47,001 nt of DNA from an uncultured Prevotella sp. (lineage in GTDB: Bacteria; Bacteroidota; Bacteroidia; Bacteroidales; Bacteroidaceae), in contig ONPM01000037.1 of NCBI GenBank assembly GCA_900319715.1, positions 1 to 47,001 on the forward strand, in the 5' to 3' direction. The translations under genes were made by a program, and so were the position numbers. The notes beneath the pieces are model-generated. The model saw nothing but the letters and a program-made list of their open reading frames with translations. It made no database searches and was not told where the DNA came from. Below, piece after piece: positions 17,396-25,235 of this stretch (the stretch's first letter is position 1; each line of letters begins with the position of its first letter).

Positions 17396-17847
17396 CCACG
17401 AATTTCACTAATTTCACTAATTATTCTTTTTGATAAGGTAGCGTTCAAATTTGAGGGAGGTCTCCCCGAAATTGACAAGCAATGCCATCTCACAACCAGC
17501 GACTTTTGCGTAGTTAATTGCTTGTGAGCGATGCATATCATCAAGTTCCTTAACAGCCTTTAATTCCACAATGATTTTGTCGTAGCAAATGTAATCTGGC
17601 TTAAAGGTGGATGCAAGTTCTTGTCCATTGTAACCAATGTGCAATTCTGCCTCCCGTACTGATGGAATGTTCCGATTTGCAAATTCTATCTCCAGAGCAT
17701 CTTGGTAGACCTTTTCTGTAAAGCCACATCCGAAATAGCGATGAACAGCCATTGCTGCACCGACTATTTCATGCACTTCTTCTTTATACTGCAAATCGTC
17801 TCTATACATCACTAATAAATAATTAGTTTAATTCGTGAAATTAGTGG
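17396..17847. mobile_element. inverted-repeat-bounded GxxExxY cassette inside the kor operon
   Basis: A 30-bp inverted repeat with about four mismatches (left 17396-17425, right 17818-17847; core CACTAATT/AATTAGTG with CACGAATT variants) brackets a single small gene. The left arm overlaps the last codons of that gene and its stop. The 452-bp unit sits exactly in what would otherwise be a 31-bp korA-korB gap. No transposase is present, so it would be a non-autonomous or unusual element; no target duplication is obvious. Confidence 0.6.
17417..17809 (-). CDS. GxxExxY protein (PD-(D/E)XK nuclease-like fold)
   Basis: A 130-residue protein of the GxxExxY family. The name motif is seen as GFTEKVY (29-35), and a PD-(D/E)XK-like set is seen in KPDYICYDKIIVELKAV (Asp72, Glu82, Lys84), suggesting a nuclease-type fold, although activity is unproven for the family. 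The ATG at 17809 is used rather than the GTG at 17812. It lies on the same strand between korA and korB but has no metabolic link to them; 30-bp inverted repeats flank it and one overlaps its 3' end, suggesting arrival as a unit. Confidence 0.85.
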   Translation of the reverse strand: MYRDDLQYKEEVHEIVGAAMAVHRYFGCGFTEKVYQDALEIEFANRNIPSVREAELHIGYNGQELASTFKPDYICYDKIIVELKAVKELDDMHRSQAINYAKVAGCEMALLVNFGETSLKFERYLIKKNN

Positions 17848-17860
17848 TCTTTATTAATTA

Positions 17861-19705
17861 TTACTTGTTAATTATCTCGGTGAACGCATTGACGAGTTCT
17901 TCGACCACGAAGGGCTGGCCTTTCACCTGATTGAACTGGAAGGGCACAAAGCCGTCGACCTTCATGCGGAGATAGGCAGCAAGTTGACCCATGTTCTGCT
18001 CGGCCACTACCACCTTATTATATTTATTAAGGACGGCAGCGGTGTTCTTGGGCAGCGGGTTCAGATACTTGAAGTGCGTCTGTGCCACCTTGTAACCCTT
18101 CTGACGGAGTTCATCCATCGCCGAGTGCAGATGACCGTAGGTAGAGCCGAAGCCCACAATCAGCAGGTCTGCATCGGCATCGCCATCGACCTCGAGGTCA
18201 GGTACCTGGATATTGGCAATCTTCTGCTGGCGCAGACGAGTCATCAGATCGTGGTTCTCAGGATTCGTAGAGATGGCACCCGTGTTCGAGTCCTTCTCCA
18301 GTCCGCCGAGGATATGAGCGAAGCCCTCACGACCAGGCACAGCCCAGTAGCGGGTACCGTTCTCGGCACGCATATATGGTGTCCATTTACCTTTCAGTTC
18401 CTCAGGAACATAAGGGGGATTGATGGGGTCAAGTTGGGCGAGATTAGGGAGTTTGAAGGCACCCGAGCCGTTGGCTACGAAAGCATCCGTCAGCAGCACG
18501 ACAGGTGTCATGTGCTCCAAGGCGATCTTACAAGCCTGGTAGGCTGCATCGAAACAGTCTGTAGGACTGGTGGCAGCCATCACAGGCATCGGACTCTCAC
18601 CATTACGGCCAAACAATGCCTGCAACAGGTCTGTCTGCTCCGACTTCGTGGGAAGACCCGTGGCAGGACCACCACGCTGCACGTCGAGTACCACCAGCGG
18701 CAGTTCCATAATGACGGCGAGGTTCATGGCCTCACTCTTCAGACAGATGCCAGGACCAGAGGTAGAGGTCACACCCAGAGCACCTGCGAACGAAGCACCG
18801 AGGGCTGACGAACAACCAGCGATCTCGTCCTCGCACTGAACAGTGATGACACCACAAGACTTATGTTTTGACAACTCATGCAGCACGTCTGTGGCAGGGG
18901 TGATGGGATAAGAACCAAGGTAGAGCCTCAGTCCTGCTTTCTCGGCAGCGGCGATGAAACCATAGGCCGTAGCCTTGTTACCCGTGATATCCATATAACG
19001 TCCGGGTTCCTTGGTCTTCGACTCCACACGATAGACATTGACCGTCGAAGAGTGGGTATTATGGCCGTAGTCGTAGCCTGCCTGGATCACCTTGATGTTA
19101 GCCTCAGCGATGGCGGGTTTCTTGGCAAATTTCTCCTTCAGGAAGTTGGCCACGAGATTGAGGTCACGGTCGAAGAGCCAGCACACGAGTCCGAGGGCAA
19201 ACATGTTACGGCACTTCATCATCGCCTTCATGTCCATGCCCGTATCAGCCAGACAGTCCTTCACCATCGTGGTGAGGGGGCACTGGATCACACGGTCCGG
19301 GTCGATGCCCATCTCACCGAGGTAATCCTCTGTCTTAAACTGTGCCTTCTCCAGATCCTTAGGTCCAAAGGAGTCGGTATCGATAATGATCGTCGCACCT
19401 GACTTGGCATAGCGGTACTGCGTCTTCAGCGCAGCAGCGTTCATGGCTACCAGCACGTCGCACTTGTCGCCAGGGGTGTACACCTTACCAGCGCCAATAT
19501 GTACCTGGAAGCCTGAGACACCCGTCAGCGAACCTTGCGGGGCGCGGATGTCAGCGGGATAGTCAGGGAATGTGGAAATGCCGTTGCCAACGGTGGCACT
19601 GACCGTAGAGAAGATGTTTCCAGCCAACTGCATACCGTCGCCGGAGTCACCAGAGAAGCGTACGACCACCTGGTCGAGCTCTTTCACTTCTAATTGTTCT
19701 GCCAT
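17861..19705 (-). CDS. korA: 2-oxoglutarate:ferredoxin oxidoreductase, fused gamma-alpha subunit
   Basis: A 614-residue KorA with an N-terminal gamma-type domain (RFSGDSGDGMQLAGNIF, residues 15-31) fused to the alpha pyrimidine-binding domain (LGSYPITPATDVLHEL, STSGPGICLKSEAMNLA, QRGGPATGLPTKSEQTDL) and a C-terminal domain (VGFGSTYGH..). This arrangement is standard for 2-oxoacid:acceptor oxidoreductase alpha subunits in Bacteroidales. The frame stays open upstream to 19768, but the ATG at 19705 (MAEQLEVKEL) is chosen because the promoter -7 box at 19738-19745 would exclude the longer version. It pairs with KorB, now separated by the inserted cassette. Confidence 0.92.
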   Translation of the reverse strand: MAEQLEVKELDQVVVRFSGDSGDGMQLAGNIFSTVSATVGNGISTFPDYPADIRAPQGSLTGVSGFQVHIGAGKVYTPGDKCDVLVAMNAAALKTQYRYAKSGATIIIDTDSFGPKDLEKAQFKTEDYLGEMGIDPDRVIQCPLTTMVKDCLADTGMDMKAMMKCRNMFALGLVCWLFDRDLNLVANFLKEKFAKKPAIAEANIKVIQAGYDYGHNTHSSTVNVYRVESKTKEPGRYMDITGNKATAYGFIAAAEKAGLRLYLGSYPITPATDVLHELSKHKSCGVITVQCEDEIAGCSSALGASFAGALGVTSTSGPGICLKSEAMNLAVIMELPLVVLDVQRGGPATGLPTKSEQTDLLQALFGRNGESPMPVMAATSPTDCFDAAYQACKIALEHMTPVVLLTDAFVANGSGAFKLPNLAQLDPINPPYVPEELKGKWTPYMRAENGTRYWAVPGREGFAHILGGLEKDSNTGAISTNPENHDLMTRLRQQKIANIQVPDLEVDGDADADLLIVGFGSTYGHLHSAMDELRQKGYKVAQTHFKYLNPLPKNTAAVLNKYNKVVVAEQNMGQLAAYLRMKVDGFVPFQFNQVKGQPFVVEELVNAFTEIINK

Positions 19706-19737
19706 AATTATTTGGTTTATTACTAACTTTCGGGCTG

Positions 19738-19769
19738 CAAAATTATTCATTTTTGCCCAAAATGCCAAA
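19738..19769 (-). promoter_or_regulatory. promoter of the kor operon (-33 TTTG, -7 TAATTTTG)
   Basis: On the minus strand TTTG (complement of 19766-19769) is followed after 20 bp by TAATTTTG (complement of 19738-19745) and CA, matching both boxes of the Bacteroidetes consensus. It fixes the korA start at 19705. Confidence 0.78.
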
Positions 19770-19780
19770 AGAAATGTAAA

Positions 19781-19824
19781 GAAAGTGTATATTCGCCTTT
19801 ATTTTCTTGCAAATATACACTTTC
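19781..19824 (-). terminator. terminator after the nucleoside kinase locus
   Basis: A perfect 13-bp A/T-rich stem (19781-19793 with 19812-19824) lies 20 bp past the stop at 19845 and is followed on the minus strand by a T-rich stretch; it directly precedes the kor promoter. Confidence 0.75.
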
Positions 19825-19844
19825 TATACAATAAATATTCAATC

Positions 19845-21372
19845 TTAATACTCGAACGACGAGCCGCCGAGGAATTCACGGAGGAGCGAGGTGGGAGGGA
19901 TCTGCGTTTCCGGAATAGGTTTAATGTAACGCAGGAACTTCAGCAGCCGATAAGCCTCGGCATACTCCGCACAGTTCTCCGGCACCTGTTCGAGCAAAGG
20001 CTCCGCCTGACTCTTGATGACAGCCAGTTCAAAGAGCATGGCAGAGTTGAACATCGCATCAGCATTCTCTTGGAAGGGGAAGATCCACTTCAGACGGTTG
20101 TCGGTGGTTGGCACATAGTTGTGGTTGTCGAGCAGAATCGTGGTCAGAGCCGAGGCGTAGACACGGAAGATCTGGTCGTTAGGGATTGCAGAGGTCAGTT
20201 CCGGATTCAGGGCATGGATACCCTCTACGACCAGTATCTCGTTCTCCTTGAGCCGGAGGCGCCTGCCGCTCATCTGACTGGTGCCCGTGGGGAAGTCATA
20301 ACGCGGCAGCTCCACCTCCTCGCCACGGAAGAGGGCCGACAGTTGCTCGTTCAGCAGCGGCAGGTTCAGGGCGTGCAGGTTCTCGAAGTCGTAGTCGCCC
20401 TTCTCGTCGAGCGGCGTCTTGTCGCGGTCGAGGAGCCAACTGGACGCTGAGACGCTTGCAAGTAGTAGTCTTACCTGACGATGACGGTCCGGCGATGAGT
20501 ACCATTTTGATACCTCTGCGCTGAGCAATCTCGTCGGCAATCTTGGCTATCTTCTTCTCTTGCAAAGCCTCACTGATCTGGATAAGCATCGAGGAGTAAC
20601 CCTTACTGATCACCTCGTTCAGGTCGCCGATAGTGCGCAGTCCCAAGATGTCCTGCCACTGGTGGTGCTCCTTGAAGATACCGAACATCTTGTCCTGATG
20701 CGTCATCTCGCCTAGTTCATCAGGATGCTCACGGGAGGGGATGCGCAGCAACAGGCCATCGTAATATTTCTCCACACCGAAGAGATAGAGTTGTGAGGTG
20801 TTTGTCAGCAGCGAACCATAATAATAGTCCAGATAGCCGTCAATATCATAATAGGTGGTATACAGGCTGCCTATACTCTTCAGCAGTTTCACCTTCGACT
20901 TGTTATGGAGACTGTCGAAGAGTTCTATGGCCTCTTGCGTGGTTGTCTCATGCCGATGGATAGGCAATGCAGCATCGATAATCTCCTGCATACGGCGGCG
21001 GATGGCTCCAGCATCATCGAGAGTCACAGGCCGTCCGATGTTCAGATTTACGTAGTAGCCGTTAGACACCGGGATGTCAATAGCCACCTTACAAGGATCG
21101 AAGAGGTCGTGGACAGCCTTACAGAGCACAAAGAAGAGCGACCTGGTGTAAGCCCTGCTACCGCTGGAAGAGGTGACATCCAGGAATTCGACCTGCTTCT
21201 GCTTATAGATCCGGAAATGCATTCCCTCCACCTTATTATTAACATGTGCCGAGATCGGACCGTGCTTCATCTCGAGTCCCGACTGGCGATAGGCCTCTTC
21301 GAGCGTGCAGCCCATCGGTACTTCTATCGTCCGTCCGTTATTACGGATATAGATCTTTACAGTCTGTTCCAT
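19845..21372 (-). pseudogene. nucleoside (uridine-type) kinase with N-terminal TGS-like domain, frameshifted
   Basis: Two overlapping frames together encode one protein of about 510 residues. Frame 1 (from ATG at 21372) has a TGS/ThrRS-like N-terminal region, then a P-loop AGPSSSGKTTTCKRL and SVQLA; the matching continuation DRDKTPLDEKGDYDFE appears in another frame from about 20433 and runs to the stop at 19845 (RYDFPTG.., VVEGIHALNPEL). Homologues carry roughly 15 residues between these blocks, including a conserved Asp-Tyr-Phe-type segment, so about 44 bp seem to be missing at 20430-20440. Frame 1 then runs into unrelated residues up to 20296. Either a real inactivating deletion or an assembly fault. 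The family phosphorylates uridine/cytidine-like nucleosides. Confidence 0.82.
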
Positions 21373-21409
21373 ACCAGATAACTCTTCTTAATGTGTTCCT
21401 TTGTAAAAA

Positions 21410-22999
21410 TTAGTTCTGAGGTTTCATCTTCTTCGTAAAACCTGTCTCACCAGAATAGACCAGCCAATCATGGCCTTCGACTTTACGCAGTCTCAACGGC
21501 TCACCCAGATAGTCACGGCCGCTGGACTCCACATACAGCCTGGCATATAGATTACCGTCCTTGGTGGTGTAGACATCCGACTTCTCTACGATGGTCACCT
21601 GATAAGGTGTCGTGGGAGTGTATTGATTGTCGGGTGACGAGCCGGCAAAATAACTGCGCAGGCCATTAACCCAAGGGAAGCCGTGGGTATCGTTGTCAAG
21701 CAGATTCTGTACAATATTCTGTGTATCACCATTGTATACTTTCGTGATGTTATCCTCACCGACTGTAGCAGTATGGGTACGCAGATAGTTGATCATCTCC
21801 CAAGTATCAGTACTATTGTCCGGGAGGCGGTTCAGACAGCAGATGAAGAGGGCGGTGACGAAATGCGGCGACTTGAAATACTCACGGTCGTTCACCTCCA
21901 GTGTCTTCAGTTCCTCGATGTTCCGGGGCAGGGCATTGAAGGTATAGGTAATCTTCTTCACGCCTTCAACCTCACTAGGTTCGCGACTCGAGGAGACGGT
22001 GATGGTCTTTATGGGCTGGTTGTAGGCCGTTACCTGCTTGATAGCCGGAGAACCGAAATCGCTGGCGAGTATAAACTGGGTACGGACTTTCGTCGGATCT
22101 GGGCCTGTTCCTATATAATAATCGGCAGTAGCATCAGCAATGCCACTGAGTTTGTCGTGGGTGAAGGGCAGATAGTACTTAAAGTCGAGGTAGTCTTTGG
22201 CAGGATTGAAGAAGGTGTAACCATCTGCTGCATGCGCTTTCACGTCCTTCAGGTTCTCTGTGAACTGAACGCGGAAATAAGGCACACTTCCCAGATCGGG
22301 ATCGGCTACAGGCTCTTGTTGAGGTGTTATCTCTTCCGGCTCGGGCTCATTGGTATTAGGATCAGAGTCTTCCGGAACAGGATCAAGTTCTCTTGTATTG
22401 TACGGCGCATAATTTAAACCCGGCAACGGTTCCATTGTCCAATACTCATCTTCCATTTTCGTTCGTCCAGCCTCGTCGCCTCCTAAATCGTCTTGAGATA
22501 TGGTTCCAGGCACATCATTGGAGGTCGACAGTTGCTGACTGAATGGCGTTAATAATCCTCTGGTACCGGCTTTCTTCTTGTTGATAATATCCAAGACCAT
22601 CACCAGATCAACAATATTAATTTTACCGTCTAAATTAACATCTTTCTCAGGCTGGAATATGTTGGATTCGGCCAAGATATCATTAAGTATCTCCGAAAAA
22701 TCTTCTTCCGTGACAGAACCGTCACCATCGGCATCGCCATAAAGGACAGGGACATGCTTCTCAAAAGTAACACTCTGAACGCCTGTGGCTCCAGAGCCTT
22801 CATGGAAAATGACATTAAATTTGTTGTCTTTGTCAACTTTGGCAAATTTCTTGACGCGGGACATTTCTATATAATGTCCTTTATCGGTCTTCAAACACCA
22901 CACTTGTTGTTTAGACTGAGCCAGCAGTCCGCATGGTATAAGCAATAATACTGCCAAGAGTGTCATGGCGAGCATTTTAGGTCTGTTTATCATTCTCAT
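21410..22999 (-). CDS. secreted protein with dockerin-type duplicated repeat
   Basis: A 529-residue exported protein; the signal peptide ends near GLLAQ (residue 28). Two calcium-loop repeats typical of type I dockerins lie at 88-107 (GDADGDGSVTEEDFSEIL) and 120-140 (DVNLDGKINIVDLVMVLDII). A Pro/Glu-rich linker follows, then a C-terminal region of about 280 residues (SHFV-like segment SPHFVTALFICCL, YFAGSSPDNQYTPTTPY) that resembles a domain of unknown function I recall as DUF6935, with low certainty. The ATG at 22999 is preferred to an in-frame TTG at 23008. No cohesin protein is in the window. It is probably extracytoplasmic; role unknown. Confidence 0.75.
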   Translation of the reverse strand: MRMINRPKMLAMTLLAVLLLIPCGLLAQSKQQVWCLKTDKGHYIEMSRVKKFAKVDKDNKFNVIFHEGSGATGVQSVTFEKHVPVLYGDADGDGSVTEEDFSEILNDILAESNIFQPEKDVNLDGKINIVDLVMVLDIINKKKAGTRGLLTPFSQQLSTSNDVPGTISQDDLGGDEAGRTKMEDEYWTMEPLPGLNYAPYNTRELDPVPEDSDPNTNEPEPEEITPQQEPVADPDLGSVPYFRVQFTENLKDVKAHAADGYTFFNPAKDYLDFKYYLPFTHDKLSGIADATADYYIGTGPDPTKVRTQFILASDFGSPAIKQVTAYNQPIKTITVSSSREPSEVEGVKKITYTFNALPRNIEELKTLEVNDREYFKSPHFVTALFICCLNRLPDNSTDTWEMINYLRTHTATVGEDNITKVYNGDTQNIVQNLLDNDTHGFPWVNGLRSYFAGSSPDNQYTPTTPYQVTIVEKSDVYTTKDGNLYARLYVESSGRDYLGEPLRLRKVEGHDWLVYSGETGFTKKMKPQN

Positions 23000-23037
23000 A
23001 GTTCTCAAAATTTAGTAGTAAATAACTTTTTGGTTTA

Positions 23038-23098
23038 CAAATATATGAAAAATCTCTCTAAGTTTACGATTATCTGCTATTTATTATCATTTATTAAC
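23038..23098 (-). promoter_or_regulatory. promoter region of the dockerin-type gene with AT-rich upstream motif
   Basis: On the minus strand TATATTTG (complement of 23038-23045) lies 38 bp before the ATG at 22999. Upstream, at 23060-23098, is an AT-rich motif (GTTAATAAATGATAA, then AATCGTAAACTT) resembling the element upstream of the secreted protein at 46148-46876 and at 45267-45306. Confidence 0.55.
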
Positions 23099-23170
23099 GA
23101 TGATGCTCTTTTTTTTGTTTTTTTATCAAAATTCTCAGTACCTCTATGCCTTTGTGTTCAAAAATTATTG

Positions 23171-23178
23171 TATCTTTG
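23171..23178 (+). promoter_or_regulatory. -7 box TATCTTTG for the Na/Pi cotransporter
   Basis: TATCTTTG followed by CA lies 30 bp before ATG 23209. It sits inside the longer in-frame extension that begins at 23146, which rules that earlier ATG out. Confidence 0.78.
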
Positions 23179-23208
23179 CAGCCAAATAGTCACATTATAA
23201 TAAATCTT

Positions 23209-24939
23209 ATGTTGGTTATATTTAAACTTCTTGGCTCACTCGCTCTTCTGATGTTCGGTATGAAATCGATGAGTGAGGCTTTGCAGAAGATGGCAGGTCC
23301 GCAGTTGCGACACGTCCTTGGGGCAATGACCACCAATCGCTTTACAGGTATGTTGACAGGTATGCTGGTGACGGCATCTGTACAGTCTTCAACGGCTACG
23401 ACGGTGATGACCGTCTCGTTTGTCAATGCAGGACTGTTGACGCTGGCGCAGGCTATCTCCGTCATCATGGGTGCCAATATCGGTACCACACTGACGGCAT
23501 GGATTATGTCGGCAGGTATGTCGTTCGACATCACCAGCGCCGTCTATCCCGCCTTCTTCATCGGCATCATCCTGATCTATCTGAAGAAGTACCGCTATAT
23601 CGGCGACTTCCTTTTCGGTCTGTCGTTCCTGCTCTTGGGATTAGGCACGCTCCGTATGACAGGCACCGAGATGAACTTAGGTGAGAATGAGGCACTGCTC
23701 AACTTCTTCGCATCCTTCGACCCCAATTCGTTCCTCACTACGCTGATATTCCTTTTCCTAGGCGGTGTGATGACCTTCTGTGTGCAGTCATCTGCTGCCG
23801 TGATGGCTATCACGATGATCCTCTGTTCGAGCGGCGCCCTGCCCATCTATCAGGGTATCGCCCTGGTAATGGGTGAGAACATCGGTACGACGGTGACCTC
23901 TAACCTGGCTGCGATGTCGGCCAACACCCAGGCTCGTCGGGCTGCTTTGGCTCACATGTTCTTCAACGTCTTTGGTGTTATATGGATCCTGTTCGTCTTC
24001 CGTCCGTTCATCGACATGGTGTGCGGTTGGGTAGGCTACGACGTGACCATGCAGAAGAGCGCTGTAGAAACCAGCGTGTTCCTCGCCAACTCGGCTAAAC
24101 TGAGTTTCGTGCTTGCAGCCTTCCACACAGCCTTCAACGTGGCCAACACATTCATCCTCATCTGGTTTATCCCCCAGATAGAGAAGTTCGTATGTTGGGT
24201 GATCAAGTCCAAGAAGGTCGACGAGGAAGAGGACTTCCGCCTGCATTTTATCACCGCTGGCTTCATGAAGACGCCGGAACTCTCAGTACTCGAGGCCCAG
24301 AAAGAGATCCAGTCGTTCTCAGAACGTATGCAGCGGATGTTTGGAATGGTTCGTGAGTTGCTGACCCTCTCGTCGAGTTCTTCGAACAAGAAGGACAGTC
24401 AGGCTGGTGATTTCAACAAACTCTACACCCGTATCGAGAAGTACGAAGGCATCAGCGACAATATGGAACTGGAGATTGCCAAGTATCTCGAGTCTGTGAG
24501 TGATGCTCATCTGTCTGACGACACGAAAGCCAAGATACGTGCCATGCTCCGTGAGATCTCGGAGTTGGAGTCGATTGGTGATGCCTGCTATAATATGGCC
24601 CGCACCATCTCCCGCAAGTACAACGGCAAGGAAGACCACTTCGTTGAGAAGCAGTACGACCATATCCACCAGATGATGGAACTGACGGACCAGTCGCTGA
24701 CACAGATGAACCGCTTGATGGGTGGCCGCAAGGAGTCGTTCGACCTGAACCGCACATTCAATATTGAGCATGAGATCAACAACTACCGCAACCAGTTGAA
24801 GTCTCAGAACATCACGGATGTGAACAATCATGAGTACACCTACGCTGTCGGCACCATCTACATGGACCTCATCAACGAGTGCGAGAAGTTAGGCGACTAC
24901 GTGGTGAACGTCGTCGAGGCCCGCATGGGAATCAGGTAG
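23209..24939 (+). CDS. Na+/phosphate cotransporter family protein with PhoU-like tail
   Basis: A 576-residue membrane protein of the NptA/YjbB family. The two family QSS repeats are present (VQSSTATTVMTVSFVNAG and VQSSAAVMAITMILCSSG), each followed by a GANIGTT/GENIGTT motif, within about eight hydrophobic segments. The C-terminal third (from about residue 365) is helical and soluble, resembling a PhoU domain (ESIGDACYNMARTISRKY, CEKLGDYVVNVVEAR). It likely moves phosphate with sodium across the inner membrane; direction is unclear. Start 23209 (MLVIFKLLGSLALLMFG) is set by the promoter. A strong hairpin terminator follows the stop. Confidence 0.9.
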   Translation: MLVIFKLLGSLALLMFGMKSMSEALQKMAGPQLRHVLGAMTTNRFTGMLTGMLVTASVQSSTATTVMTVSFVNAGLLTLAQAISVIMGANIGTTLTAWIMSAGMSFDITSAVYPAFFIGIILIYLKKYRYIGDFLFGLSFLLLGLGTLRMTGTEMNLGENEALLNFFASFDPNSFLTTLIFLFLGGVMTFCVQSSAAVMAITMILCSSGALPIYQGIALVMGENIGTTVTSNLAAMSANTQARRAALAHMFFNVFGVIWILFVFRPFIDMVCGWVGYDVTMQKSAVETSVFLANSAKLSFVLAAFHTAFNVANTFILIWFIPQIEKFVCWVIKSKKVDEEEDFRLHFITAGFMKTPELSVLEAQKEIQSFSERMQRMFGMVRELLTLSSSSSNKKDSQAGDFNKLYTRIEKYEGISDNMELEIAKYLESVSDAHLSDDTKAKIRAMLREISELESIGDACYNMARTISRKYNGKEDHFVEKQYDHIHQMMELTDQSLTQMNRLMGGRKESFDLNRTFNIEHEINNYRNQLKSQNITDVNNHEYTYAVGTIYMDLINECEKLGDYVVNVVEARMGIR

Positions 24940-24942
24940 GTA

Positions 24943-24998
24943 AGAGTGAAGAATATGAGTGAAGAATGAAGAGTGAAGAATGAAGAGTGAAGAGTGAA
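24943..24998. repeat. heptanucleotide tandem repeat (GAAGAGT/GAAGAAT)
   Basis: Seven to eight imperfect copies of a 7-bp unit (GAAGAGT, GAAGAAT) run from just past the transporter stop into the terminator stem. The complementary unit (CTTCACT) is found as three perfect copies inside the skp gene at 38517-38537. Confidence 0.7.
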
Positions 24999-25048
24999 AA
25001 ATTTGCTGCCGCCCTTCAAGTTTTGTGTGGCGGCAGCAAATTTTTCAC
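24994..25048 (+). terminator. terminator after the Na/Pi cotransporter
   Basis: A perfect 20-bp stem (24994-25013 with 25029-25048) and a 15-base loop are followed by T-rich sequence (CTTTTCACTTTTAC) on the plus strand. Confidence 0.85.
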
Positions 25049-25078
25049 TTTTCACTTTTACTTTTTACTTTTTTTTTG

Positions 25079-25086
25079 TACCTTTG
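25079..25086 (+). promoter_or_regulatory. -7 box TACCTTTG for the thiamine salvage operon
   Basis: TACCTTTG followed by CA, just ahead of the TPP riboswitch; transcription would start near 25093, at the 5' edge of the aptamer. Confidence 0.75.
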
Positions 25087-25092
25087 CAGCCG

Positions 25093-25175
25093 ATTTCAAG
25101 GGGTGTCCGCGGTTGCGGGCTGAGATGATACCCTCTAACCTGATCCGGATCATGCCGGCGTAGGGATGGATAGTA
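25093..25175 (+). promoter_or_regulatory. TPP riboswitch (THI element)
   Basis: The conserved TPP aptamer blocks are present in order: GGGGTG, GGGCTGAGATGATACCC, TAACCTGATCCGGATCATGCCGG-type segment and GCGTAGGGA (25159-25167). It lies between the promoter and the TonB receptor gene, with about 60 bp to the ATG. In Bacteroidales this class represses thiamine uptake and synthesis genes when thiamine pyrophosphate is abundant. Exact 5' and 3' limits are estimates. Confidence 0.93.
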
Positions 25176-25235
25176 ACTCGACAAACACAATGTTCCCCTT
25201 TACATTATTTATTAATTAAAGGTACAATTAAAAGA

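Noticed and set aside
16418-17527. Plus-strand open frame of 369 codons across korB
   Set aside because: Antisense to korB and to the GxxExxY gene, no domain recognised.
19706-19768. Longer N-terminus for KorA
   Set aside because: It would require translation upstream of the promoter -7 box at 19738-19745.
23146-23208. Longer N-terminus for the Na/Pi cotransporter
   Set aside because: The extension contains the -7 promoter box at 23171-23178.
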